From NCBI GenBank assembly GCA_036266835.1, contig DATAXD010000008.1:1-60213 (forward strand): a DNA stretch of 60,213 nucleotides. The letters run 5' to 3'. Source of the DNA: Galbitalea sp036266835 (GTDB taxonomy: Bacteria > Actinomycetota > Actinomycetes > Actinomycetales > Microbacteriaceae). Below, one piece after another: positions 18,544 through 26,640 of the stretch. Position 1 is the first letter of the stretch; each line of letters opens with the position of its first letter. The translations under genes were made by a program, and so were the position numbers. The notes below the pieces were generated by a model. The model had not been told where the DNA came from. It was given only the letters and a program-made list of their open reading frames with translations, and did no database searches.

Positions 18544-19500
18544 ATGGACGTTGCCGTAACGACCGAGAAGCCGCGGTCGGGCATCGGCGTCGTCCGTAAG
18601 ACGAAGGCGTTCGTCGCCCTCACGAAGCCGCGGGTGATCGAGCTCCTGCTGGTGACTACCGCGCCGGTAATGATCCTCGCGCAGCATTCCCTGACGCCGA
18701 AGGATGCCATCCCGAACCTGTGGCTCGTGCTGGGGACTCTCGTCGGCGGAGCCCTGAGCGCCGGCTCCGCGAATGCCTTCAACTGCTACATCGACCGCGA
18801 CATCGACCGGGTGATGGATCGCACGAAGAAGCGTCCACTCGTGACCGGGGAGTTGTCCGATCGCGAAGCGCTGATTTTCGCCTGGGTGGCGGGTGTTGCT
18901 TCGGTACTGTGGCTCGGATTCCTCGTCAACTGGGTCGCCTCGGCGCTTTCGGTGGTGGCAGTTCTCTACTACGTGCTCGTCTACACGCTTGTGCTGAAGC
19001 GGCGGACTCCGCAGAACATCGTCTGGGGCGGCGCGGCAGGTTGCATGCCCGTGCTGATCGGATGGTCGGCGGTAACCGGGTCACTCAGCTGGGCCCCAGT
19101 CATCCTCTTCGCCATCGTCTTTTTGTGGACGCCGCCGCACTACTGGCCGCTGTCGATGCGTTATCGGGCCGAATACCAGGCCGTGCAGGTCCCGATGCTC
19201 GCGGTTGTGCGCGGACGCACGCAGGTTGGGCTGCAGGTGGTGCTGTACGCCTGGGCGACCGTGGTCTGCTCGCTGCTGCTCGTCCCGATCGCGAACATGG
19301 GACTTATTTACCTCGCAGTGGCCGTAGTGAGCGGCGGATGGTTCATCTACGAATCACATCGGCTCTATGGACGAGCAATCCGACACGGCGACGTTAAGCC
19401 GATGCGGGTCTTCCACAGTTCAATTACTTACCTGACATTGCTTTTTGTGGCAGTTGGTGTCGATCCTCTGGTTCCTGCGCTACACCTTTGGCAGTTCTAG
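18544..19500 (+). CDS. ctaB: protoheme IX farnesyltransferase (heme O synthase)
   Basis: Adds the farnesyl tail to heme b, giving heme O, the first step to heme A for cytochrome c oxidase. 318 residues, polytopic UbiA-type prenyltransferase. Allylic-diphosphate binding motif NCYIDRDIDRVMDRTKKRP is visible near residues 78-98, and the second Asp-rich region lies around LKRRTPQNIVWGGAAGCMP. Several hydrophobic helices follow. ATG is preceded by GAGGA. The last 77 bases overlap the end of ctaA on the other strand. Confidence 0.96.
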   Translation: MDVAVTTEKPRSGIGVVRKTKAFVALTKPRVIELLLVTTAPVMILAQHSLTPKDAIPNLWLVLGTLVGGALSAGSANAFNCYIDRDIDRVMDRTKKRPLVTGELSDREALIFAWVAGVASVLWLGFLVNWVASALSVVAVLYYVLVYTLVLKRRTPQNIVWGGAAGCMPVLIGWSAVTGSLSWAPVILFAIVFLWTPPHYWPLSMRYRAEYQAVQVPMLAVVRGRTQVGLQVVLYAWATVVCSLLLVPIANMGLIYLAVAVVSGGWFIYESHRLYGRAIRHGDVKPMRVFHSSITYLTLLFVAVGVDPLVPALHLWQF

Positions 19501-20479
19501 GCTCGCGCAGCGACAGCAGAAGCCCGGTCATGGCCGCGACGAGGATCGCCGCGAGCACGAGGTGGATGTTGACCAGCGCAATCGGCAGGCCAAGCTTCGC
19601 CTGCGTGATGCCGACCACGATCTGCACGATCTCGACCGTCAGCAGACTTATCGAGTAGAAGCGAACGCACCGGCAGCTGCTTCGAAAGCGCCAGAAGAGC
19701 GCAATCCCGACAAGAACCACAGTCAGCCCGAAGGTGATGTACGCGGGAATGCTGTGAATGTCCTGCAGCGTAACGGGGTCCAGCCCGTTGCGCGGCGCGA
19801 GTGCTTTGGCGTCGGAGTTGTCGCCAGCGTGCGGACCCGCACCCGTCGTGAGGACTCCGAAGATCACGGTGATTCCGACGACCACGGCGTTGACACCGGC
19901 GATCGCGACGTACCAGATCGGCACGTTGCGAGGTCCGCCGCGACGACCGTTGTGAGCTCGATACACCAGGTGAGTTGCGAGTACGACCAGCAGCATCGAA
20001 ACCAGGAAATGCGAACCCACCACGTACGGGTTGAGCCCCGATAGCACGCTGAGGCCCCCCAGAACCGCCTGGAAGGGGATCGACAGGCCCTGCGTGAGGG
20101 CGAGACTGAACAGGTCGGGGCGAGTGCGAACCATGCGCATGACGGCGAGAAACATCAGAATCACGACGATCGAGAGCACGATTGTCAGCATCCGATTGCT
20201 GAACTCGATGATGCCGTGAATTCCGAGTTCCGGAGTGGTCACGAAGGACCCCGCCGTGCAATTCGGCCAGGTTGGACAGCCGAGACCGGATGCCGTCAGA
20301 CGCACCGCACCGCCGGTGCCCACGAGGACGATCTGGAGAGCCAGCGATAACCAGGCGAGCACCTTCACCGGGCGGCTTGCCGTGGTCGGGAACCAACTCC
20401 AGATCCGCGCGCCGAGCGAGCTGGATGGGGACGGGGTTTGCGTCACGCGGACACGCCTTTCAGTGTTATTTGCGAGCAT
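19424..20479 (-). CDS. ctaA: heme A synthase (COX15/CtaA family)
   Basis: Oxidises heme O to heme A in the membrane. From ATG 20479 it has 351 residues with about eight membrane helices. The extracellular Cys pair is in GLGCPTWPNCTAG, followed by GIHGIIEFSNRML with the catalytic-loop Glu and a heme-ligand His; further His are in GSHFLVSM and THLVYRAH, and in the C-terminal half in IHSIPAYITFG and NIHLVLA. A GTG at 20446 with AAGG nine to ten bases upstream is a credible alternative start. The C-terminal tail (about 25 residues) is encoded opposite the end of ctaB. Confidence 0.93.
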   Translation of the reverse strand: MLANNTERRVRVTQTPSPSSSLGARIWSWFPTTASRPVKVLAWLSLALQIVLVGTGGAVRLTASGLGCPTWPNCTAGSFVTTPELGIHGIIEFSNRMLTIVLSIVVILMFLAVMRMVRTRPDLFSLALTQGLSIPFQAVLGGLSVLSGLNPYVVGSHFLVSMLLVVLATHLVYRAHNGRRGGPRNVPIWYVAIAGVNAVVVGITVIFGVLTTGAGPHAGDNSDAKALAPRNGLDPVTLQDIHSIPAYITFGLTVVLVGIALFWRFRSSCRCVRFYSISLLTVEIVQIVVGITQAKLGLPIALVNIHLVLAAILVAAMTGLLLSLREPRTAKGVAQEPEDRHQLPQKAMSGK

Positions 20480-20698
20480 CCCCTGTAGAATCAGTGGGTT
20501 CTGATGAACGAACGCCCACACCAGGGAGTCGACGGTGACAAAGGTCCTTGGCTCCGCCGGGATCCTTCCCAGTTTAGGTTGGGCACGCGATCCAGCTGGC
20601 GATCGCACTGCTACTCCCCGCACTGGCAGAGGTCTGTTGGCGTGTGGGAATGGCGCCGACATCCATCCGGTTGTAGGCGTCGGGAAGAAGGAAATGAA
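20480..20698. promoter_or_regulatory. divergent intergenic region ctaA / sufB
   Basis: 219 bases without a convincing gene. In many Actinobacteria a SufR-type ArsR-family repressor gene lies here; none is present. TAGGTT at 20575-20580 on the plus strand is a weak -10 candidate for the suf operon, which would leave a leader of about 110 bases. I see no strong hairpin. Confidence 0.3.
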
Positions 20699-22117
20699 AT
20701 GTCTGACGTACTGATCGACCGGCCGGAGCTGTCAAAGCTCGGCCAGTACGAGTTCGGTTGGTCCGACTCTGACGCCGCTGGTGCGGCCGCGAAGCGCGGC
20801 CTGAGCGAAGAGGTCGTCGCCAACATCTCGGCACTCAAGAGTGAACCGGAGTGGATGCTCAAGCGCCGCCTGCAGGGTCTCAACCTGTTCGGAAAGAAGC
20901 CGATGCCGACCTGGGGCGCCGATCTTTCGGGGATCGACTTCGACAACATCAAGTACTTCGTCCGGTCCACCGAGAAGCAGGCACAGAGTTGGGAAGACCT
21001 ACCGGAAGACATCCGTTCCACCTACGAGAAACTGGGCATCCCGGAGGCCGAGCGTCAGCGCCTGGTTGCCGGCGTCGCCGCGCAGTATGAGTCGGAGGTC
21101 GTCTTCCATTCGATCAACGCCGAGCTCGAGGCGAAGGGCGTCATCTTCATGGACACGGATACCGCGCTGCGCGAACATCCGGAGTTTTTCACCGAGTACT
21201 ACGGCACGGTTATCCCGGCCGGCGACAACAAGTTCGCGGCGCTGAACACCGCCGTGTGGTCAGGCGGATCCTTCGTTTACGTTCCTCCGGGGGTCCACGT
21301 CGAGATTCCGCTTCAGGCCTACTTCCGGATCAACACCGAAAACATGGGCCAGTTCGAGCGCACGCTCATCATCGCGGATGAGGACTCCTACGTTCATTAC
21401 ATCGAGGGCTGCACGGCGCCGATCTACTCCAGCGACTCGCTGCACTCCGCCGTGGTCGAGATCATCGTGAAAAAGAACGCGCGCGTTCGCTACACCACGA
21501 TCCAGAACTGGTCGAACAACGTCTACAACCTCGTCACGAAGCGTGCGATCGCACACGAAGGCGCGACGATGGAGTGGATCGACGGCAACATCGGGTCCAA
21601 AGTGACGATGAAGTATCCCTCGATCTACCTCGTGGGCGAGCACGCGAAGGGCGAGACACTGTCCGTCGCGTTCGCGGGCCCTGGTCAGCATCAGGATGCC
21701 GGAGCCAAGATGATTCACATGGCGCCGTATACGACGTCCTCGATCGTGTCGAAGTCGATTGCCCGTGGTGGTGGCCGAGCCGGATACCGCGGTGAGGTTC
21801 GCGTTGACGCGAAGGCTCACCATGCCGCGAACACGGTGCGCTGCGACGCGCTGCTGGTGGACACGATCTCGCGGTCGGACACCTACCCGTCAATCGACAT
21901 TCGTGTCGACGACGTGCAGCTGGGACACGAGGCGACGGTCTCTCGCGTGAGCGAGGAACAGCTCTTCTACCTGATGTCACGCGGGATGCCGGAAGACGAA
22001 GCCATGGCGATGATCGTTCGCGGCTTCATCGAGCCGATCGCGCGCGAGCTTCCCATGGAATACGCGCTCGAACTGAACAAGCTGATCGAGATGAGCATGG
22101 AAGGCAGTGTGGGTTAG
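20699..22117 (+). CDS. sufB: Fe-S cluster assembly scaffold SufB
   Basis: Core scaffold subunit of the SUF iron-sulfur assembly complex (SufBC2D), cytosolic. I start at ATG 20699 (MSDVLIDRPELSKLGQYEFG), which has GAAGGAAAT upstream; the frame is open further up but that part has no family character. 472 residues, normal length. Seen: WMLKRRLQGL, the beta-helix region with YTTIQNWSNNVYNL and KYPSIYLVG, then RGEVRVDAKA, CDALLVDTISRSDTYP and the C-terminal EATVSRVSEEQLFYLMSRG. Its stop shares one base with the sufD GTG. Confidence 0.97.
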   Translation: MSDVLIDRPELSKLGQYEFGWSDSDAAGAAAKRGLSEEVVANISALKSEPEWMLKRRLQGLNLFGKKPMPTWGADLSGIDFDNIKYFVRSTEKQAQSWEDLPEDIRSTYEKLGIPEAERQRLVAGVAAQYESEVVFHSINAELEAKGVIFMDTDTALREHPEFFTEYYGTVIPAGDNKFAALNTAVWSGGSFVYVPPGVHVEIPLQAYFRINTENMGQFERTLIIADEDSYVHYIEGCTAPIYSSDSLHSAVVEIIVKKNARVRYTTIQNWSNNVYNLVTKRAIAHEGATMEWIDGNIGSKVTMKYPSIYLVGEHAKGETLSVAFAGPGQHQDAGAKMIHMAPYTTSSIVSKSIARGGGRAGYRGEVRVDAKAHHAANTVRCDALLVDTISRSDTYPSIDIRVDDVQLGHEATVSRVSEEQLFYLMSRGMPEDEAMAMIVRGFIEPIARELPMEYALELNKLIEMSMEGSVG

Positions 22118-23340
22118 TGTCGTCTGCTCCTGCTGCAGTTACCAGGGTGAATGAAAACGACGCGCATGGCAACATAGCTCACAGCGACGGAGGGTGGGGT
22201 TCCGGCACTCGTGTCGTCCCGGTTCAGGCCCGGTCCGAGCGATTCGCCTCCACCGATCCGTCGGCGTTTCCGGATGTCACCGGCTTCGAGTCGGAGTGGA
22301 AGCTTTCGCCGCTGAAGATCATCGCGCCGCTTCTCGACGGCCAGCTCGACGGCTCTTCATACGAGACCGAGCTGACGGGTGTCGGCGATGTCACCATCGA
22401 CTGGATCGAGCGCACGGATGCGCGCGTCGGTTCAACTGGGATCCCGGAGGAGAAGGCCTCTGCCAACGCCTGGGGTGCCTTCGAGAAGGCGCTCCTGATC
22501 AGCGTCCCGGACACCGCGCCCGTGAACGCGACCGTCACACGTTCACGGCTCGGTTCCGGCGCGCGCGCCGCGCACACGATCGTCGAAGCGGCGCCGAACT
22601 CGCGAGGGACCGTCGTTTTGCAGAACAACGGCTCTGCCCTGCTGAGCGAGAACGTTGAAATCATCGTCGGAGACGGCGCTTCGCTGACGTTGATTTCGGT
22701 ACAGGAATGGGCCGACGACGCGATCCACCTGTGCAGCCACTTCGCGACGGTGGGTCGTGACGCGAAATTCCGCCACATCGTGGTGTCGCTGGGTGGTCGG
22801 GTCATCCGTCTGAATCCTTCAACGCACCTCGTCGGGCAGGGCGCGGATGCAGAACTCTTCGGTCTCTACTTCGCCGACGCCGGACAGCACATCGAACAGC
22901 GGGTCTACGTCGAGCACGTGGCCGAGCACACCAGGAGCCGCGTCAACTACAAGGGCGCGCTCAATGGTGAAGGCGCCCACACGGTGTGGGTCGGAGACGT
23001 TCTCATCGGTCCAAAGGCTTCCGGCACCGACACGTACGAGCAGAACCGCAACCTGGTGCTGAGCGAGGGGACGAGGGCGGATTCCGTGCCGAACCTCGAA
23101 ATCGAGACGGGCGACATCCTGGGCGCCGGCCACGCGAGTGCGACCGGCCGATTCGATGATGAACAGCTCTTCTACCTGCAGGCACGAGGCATCACCGAAC
23201 CCGAGGCTCGGCGCCTGGTAGTAATCGGGTTTCTCGGCGAGATTGTGCAGAAGGTGGACCCGGGGCCGCTGCAGGATCGCCTCAAGGCAGCGATCGAGGC
23301 AGAGTTGGCAGGCGTGACCGTGCCCGGAGGCTCACAGTGA
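22117..23340 (+). CDS. sufD: Fe-S cluster assembly protein SufD
   Basis: Partner of SufB in the SufBC2D complex. 407 residues. Typical SufD features: SPLKIIAPLLDG, RIEA-like beta-helix segment LISVQEWADDAIHLCSHFA, and the C-terminal GHASATGRFDDEQLFYLQARG with EPEARRLVVIGFLGEI. GTG start overlaps the sufB stop by one base (TAGTG) and the stop overlaps the next gene (GTGA), so translation is coupled along the operon. Confidence 0.96.
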   Translation: MSSAPAAVTRVNENDAHGNIAHSDGGWGSGTRVVPVQARSERFASTDPSAFPDVTGFESEWKLSPLKIIAPLLDGQLDGSSYETELTGVGDVTIDWIERTDARVGSTGIPEEKASANAWGAFEKALLISVPDTAPVNATVTRSRLGSGARAAHTIVEAAPNSRGTVVLQNNGSALLSENVEIIVGDGASLTLISVQEWADDAIHLCSHFATVGRDAKFRHIVVSLGGRVIRLNPSTHLVGQGADAELFGLYFADAGQHIEQRVYVEHVAEHTRSRVNYKGALNGEGAHTVWVGDVLIGPKASGTDTYEQNRNLVLSEGTRADSVPNLEIETGDILGAGHASATGRFDDEQLFYLQARGITEPEARRLVVIGFLGEIVQKVDPGPLQDRLKAAIEAELAGVTVPGGSQ

Positions 23341-23663
23341 CCGCGATCAGGATCTGTGCCGAGGACGAACTGGGCCAGGACGAGGCCCTGCGTGTCGATG
23401 TCGACGATGTCTCGATCGCCATCGTGAAGGACTCGAGCGGAACGGTGCACGCGATCGGCGACACCTGCACGCACGGCGACATCTCGCTGTCGGAGGGCTT
23501 CGTCGAGGGTGACACCCTCGAGTGCTGGGCTCACGGCTCGAAGTTCTCGCTGGTCACCGGCAAGCCACTGTCCCTGCCGGCCTACGAGCCGGTTCCCGTT
23601 TATCGCGTGACTGTCGTTGACGGCGACGTCTACGTTGACCCAACCGACATCGTCACAGTTTAG
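23337..23663 (+). CDS. Rieske-type [2Fe-2S] ferredoxin in suf operon
   Basis: 108 residues. A Rieske centre is clear: Cys44 and His46 in CTHGDISL and Cys63 and His66 in CWAHGSKF. Such non-heme dioxygenase-type ferredoxins are often encoded between sufD and sufC in Actinobacteria and are thought to supply electrons or act as cluster carriers; the exact role here is inference. GTG start overlaps the sufD stop by four bases (GTGA). Confidence 0.9.
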   Translation: MTAIRICAEDELGQDEALRVDVDDVSIAIVKDSSGTVHAIGDTCTHGDISLSEGFVEGDTLECWAHGSKFSLVTGKPLSLPAYEPVPVYRVTVVDGDVYVDPTDIVTV

Positions 23664-23674
23664 GAATTTCAGTT

Positions 23675-24472
23675 ATGTCAACTCTTGTCATCAAGAACCT
23701 TCAAGTCAGCGTCGACGTCGAGCAGGGTACAAAAGAGATCCTGAAGGGTGTTGACCTCGCCATCGAGCAGGGGTCGATCCACGCGATCATGGGGCCGAAC
23801 GGCTCGGGCAAGTCCACGCTGGCGTACACCATCGCCGGTCATCCCAAGTATCACGTCACCGGTGGGTCGATCACTTTGGATGGCGAAAACGTGCTGGCCA
23901 TGACGGTGGACGCGCGTGCTCGCGCAGGGCTCTTCCTCGCGATGCAATATCCGGTGGAGATTCCCGGGGTGACCGTCTCAAACTTCCTGCGGACCGCCAA
24001 GACCGCAATCGATGGCGAAGCGCCCCCGCTCAGGCCATGGCTTAAGGAAGTCAAGGAGTCGATGAAGGGGCTACGCATTGATGGCGCCTTCTCTGAGCGC
24101 AACGTTAACGAAGGTTTCTCGGGTGGCGAGAAGAAACGCCACGAGATCCTGCAGCTCGAGTTACTGAAGCCGAAGTTCGCAATTCTCGACGAGACCGATT
24201 CCGGCCTGGACGTCGACGCACTGAAGATCGTCTCGGAGGGCGTAAACCGAGCGCACGAGGCCACCGGGCTGGGCGTGATGCTGATCACGCACTACACGCG
24301 AATCCTCCGCTACATCCACCCGGACTTCGTTCACGTTTTCGTCGATGGCAGGATCGCCGAAGAAGGCGGGCCCGAGCTGGCAGAGCGGCTCGAGGAAGAG
24401 GGCTACGACCGCTACACGGGATACTCCGAGGGCGCCGATCAGTCGGCACTGGACGACGCGAGCGTAGGCTAG
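23675..24472 (+). CDS. sufC: Fe-S assembly ATPase SufC
   Basis: ABC-type ATPase that powers the SufB-SufD scaffold; not a transporter. 265 residues. Walker A GPNGSGKST (40-48), signature FSGGEKKRHEIL, Walker B LKPKFAILDETDSGLD, and the switch His in LITHYTRIL. TISRSP-like start MSTLVIKNLQVSV is typical. Lies 11 bases after the ferredoxin gene. Confidence 0.97.
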   Translation: MSTLVIKNLQVSVDVEQGTKEILKGVDLAIEQGSIHAIMGPNGSGKSTLAYTIAGHPKYHVTGGSITLDGENVLAMTVDARARAGLFLAMQYPVEIPGVTVSNFLRTAKTAIDGEAPPLRPWLKEVKESMKGLRIDGAFSERNVNEGFSGGEKKRHEILQLELLKPKFAILDETDSGLDVDALKIVSEGVNRAHEATGLGVMLITHYTRILRYIHPDFVHVFVDGRIAEEGGPELAERLEEEGYDRYTGYSEGADQSALDDASVG

Positions 24473-24476
24473 CGGC

Positions 24477-24806
24477 ATGGTTTCAGCCCTCGCACCAGCC
24501 TTGTTCGACGCCGTCGAAGAAGGGCTGAAAGACGTTATGGATCCTGAGCTCGGCGTCAATGTCGTCGATCTCGGGCTCATCTACGACCTGTCGTGGGATG
24601 ACGAGAGCGACGCCCTGCTGATCAGCATGACGCTGACCTCAGCCGGGTGCCCGTTGACGGATGTTCTCGAGGAACAGACCGCCCAGGCGCTCGACGGCAT
24701 CGTGGACGCATTTCGCATCAACTGGGTATGGATGCCGCCGTGGGGGCCCGAGAAGATCACCGATGACGGCCGCGACATGATGCGGGCACTCGGCTTCTCG
24801 ATCTAG
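24477..24806 (+). CDS. metal-sulfur cluster assembly factor (DUF59/MIP18, SufT-like)
   Basis: 109 residues, single DUF59 domain: EGLKDVMDPELGVNVVDLGLIYDL at the N-terminus (shown here as DPELGVNVVDLGLIYDL) and TSAGCPLTDVLEEQ carrying the conserved Cys. SufT-like proteins help mature or transfer Fe-S clusters. It starts four bases after sufC and ends the operon. The cysteine desulfurase SufS and scaffold SufU, usual members of this operon in many Gram-positives, are not in this window. Confidence 0.9.
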   Translation: MVSALAPALFDAVEEGLKDVMDPELGVNVVDLGLIYDLSWDDESDALLISMTLTSAGCPLTDVLEEQTAQALDGIVDAFRINWVWMPPWGPEKITDDGRDMMRALGFSI

Positions 24807-24821
24807 CCCGCCGCAGCGCAG

Positions 24822-26420
24822 CTACTTCCGCAGGCGTCGCTCGCGAAGGTCGGCGACGAACAGCAGCAGGAGCATGAGAACAAGCGCGATCGGCACGACA
24901 GTTTCAAGTTCCGTGGTAGCCGCATCCATCCGGTCGATCGCGGCTGCGTCGGGTCCGCCGATGAAGGTCATGGCCGTTGGGTCGCCCTTCGACGCGATGA
25001 GCTCACGAAGTTCTCGGACGTTGTTGAGCGCCTCGGGGCTTCCAGGATCGATATCGAAATCCGCGGTGAGTTCTGAAAATCCGTCGTACGAATCACCGAC
25101 AATTACGTCGTGAGCATGGGGCAGATTCATGGCCAGGGTCGTCGGCGCGAGCACAGACGTGTCGCCCTTGAGCGAATTGGGAACGATCATGACCGACTCG
25201 TTTTCATAGCCGGGCGTAAACGCCCGATCAATTGATGCCCTGGCCTGTTGTGACTGCGTGTCGGTCGGCGGCGCCGCCGTGTGCAATACCAGAGCCGCTC
25301 CTCCCGTCGTGACCGCTCCGAGGACGACGGCGGTTATGAACGAGACAAGAACTGTTCGCCGATCGCCGGGTCGGGCCGGAGCAGCGACAGATTCGCCCGT
25401 GGGTGCGAGCGCGAGCCACAGCGCCGCACGACCCAACAGCGCAAGGCCGGCGGCCACAGCGAGAAGGACGGTGAGGGTGGCCAGCACGATTCCAATCGCC
25501 ATCGACAGGCCGAGGGCACGAACGCGGGAATCGGCAGCAAACAGGAAGACCAGCGCGCCGATCAGCAGGATGAGCCCGCTTACGGCGATGCCGGGAGCCC
25601 TGGTCTGCCAGCTTCGCGCGGCCGCTTCCCCTGGGCCCGCGCCGCGCGCGAGTTCGGACCTGAAGGCAAGAATGTAGAGCACCGAATACGCGGTCGCCAG
25701 TCCAAGCGCCAGGGCGAAAACCAGCGCGGAATCCTCACCCCCGTAGGGCAGGCCGATCGCATCCGACACATCCGCTCCAACCAGGTAGGCCAGGGTTCCA
25801 GCGGCACCAGCGAGTACCAGCGGAATTAGCCAAAGCACGATACTGCGCGCAGCAAGAATGAGGATCAGTGCGGCGAGAACGATGAGCCAGATACCCAGCG
25901 TTTGATCGGCTGCGCCGCCCGATGCTCGTGCGTTGTCCGCGAGGTCGGCGAGCTGGCCCGTGAACTCGGCCTGCACTCCCGCAGGCAGTCCATCCCGCGC
26001 GACTCGCATTAGTGAATCGGCGACGGCCGGAGCGTCCTTGAGCACCGTGCCCGTTGGCATCGGGACGACGGCAATAATGGTCGTTCGGTCGGGGCTGGGC
26101 TGCGCCCAGGCGACTTTCGGCTGGGGGGACAGTGCGGCCACCGCCGCGGCACGGCTCCTGACCGCGGCGCGTTGCGCAGTAGTCAGTGGCTGGCCGTCGA
26201 TCCGATCCCAAATGACGATGCCGTTGGTGGTGCCGGCCGACGGAACGTGGGTGAGCCATTGGGCCGCCCGCGCCGAATCGCCGGCCGTCGCGGGGTTGGA
26301 CTGGGCTACCGAAGATGGGCGCGGGACGAACGCGAGTGCAAGACCGAGTGCCACCAGGCACGCCACCAGGACCACCCAGGCGGTGCGACGCCCAGTGACG
26401 ACAGCTGCGATGTGCTTCAT
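24822..26420 (-). CDS. MMPL/RND-family membrane protein, shortened and lacking the proton-relay motif
   Basis: Start ATG 26420 (MKHIAAVVTGRRTAW) with GGAG upstream; 532 residues. Layout follows MMPL transporters: one membrane helix (about 14-30), an outside domain (30-170), helices 2-6 with the core LALGLATAYSVLYILAFRSE, helix 7 (TAVVLGAVTTGGAALVL), a second outside domain (380-500), and then one last helix (VVPIALVLMLLLLFVADL) followed by DLRERRLRK and stop. A full family member has about 700 residues and twelve helices, so the final four helices are absent. The family's GxxxDY motif in helix 4 is replaced by GLATAY, removing the Asp used in proton coupling. Lies tail to tail with the sufT-like gene. 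Function unknown; it may be a degenerate or regulatory relative rather than an active pump. Confidence 0.8.
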   Translation of the reverse strand: MKHIAAVVTGRRTAWVVLVACLVALGLALAFVPRPSSVAQSNPATAGDSARAAQWLTHVPSAGTTNGIVIWDRIDGQPLTTAQRAAVRSRAAAVAALSPQPKVAWAQPSPDRTTIIAVVPMPTGTVLKDAPAVADSLMRVARDGLPAGVQAEFTGQLADLADNARASGGAADQTLGIWLIVLAALILILAARSIVLWLIPLVLAGAAGTLAYLVGADVSDAIGLPYGGEDSALVFALALGLATAYSVLYILAFRSELARGAGPGEAAARSWQTRAPGIAVSGLILLIGALVFLFAADSRVRALGLSMAIGIVLATLTVLLAVAAGLALLGRAALWLALAPTGESVAAPARPGDRRTVLVSFITAVVLGAVTTGGAALVLHTAAPPTDTQSQQARASIDRAFTPGYENESVMIVPNSLKGDTSVLAPTTLAMNLPHAHDVIVGDSYDGFSELTADFDIDPGSPEALNNVRELRELIASKGDPTAMTFIGGPDAAAIDRMDAATTELETVVPIALVLMLLLLFVADLRERRLRK

Positions 26421-26640
26421 TCGATCTCCGTCCGTGTGGGATCGACCCTTACACACTCGGCCTCAGGGGTAAAGAGTTGCCCGGCAAGGTTATTCCATCA
26501 CGTTTGTCGTGTGTGGTGGGGCCAATCCGATTGGATCACAGCGTGCGATTTCTTTCCCTAATCGATCCCGTGTCTGCCATAATTCATCGAGGATTTACGC
26601 GAATCACACTCACACGCCCGAGTTCGCGGCAGGAGACACA
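26421..26640. promoter_or_regulatory. divergent intergenic region with palindrome and extended -10
   Basis: 220 bases, no gene. CCAATCCGATTGG at 26522-26534 is a perfect 6+1+6 inverted repeat. TGCCATAAT (26575-26583) is a good extended -10 (CATAAT with TG one base upstream) for the LAVTG protein gene, giving a leader of about 50 bases that ends in CAGGAG. The palindrome lies about 44 bases upstream of this -10, a plausible activator site. Confidence 0.45.

Noticed and set aside
20504..20698. Extension of sufB to 20504
   Set aside because: Those 65 residues have no SufB character and ATG 20699 has a good ribosome site.
20699..24806. Possibility that the SUF cluster is horizontally acquired
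   Set aside because: Codon use and GC match neighbours and gene order is standard for Actinobacteria.
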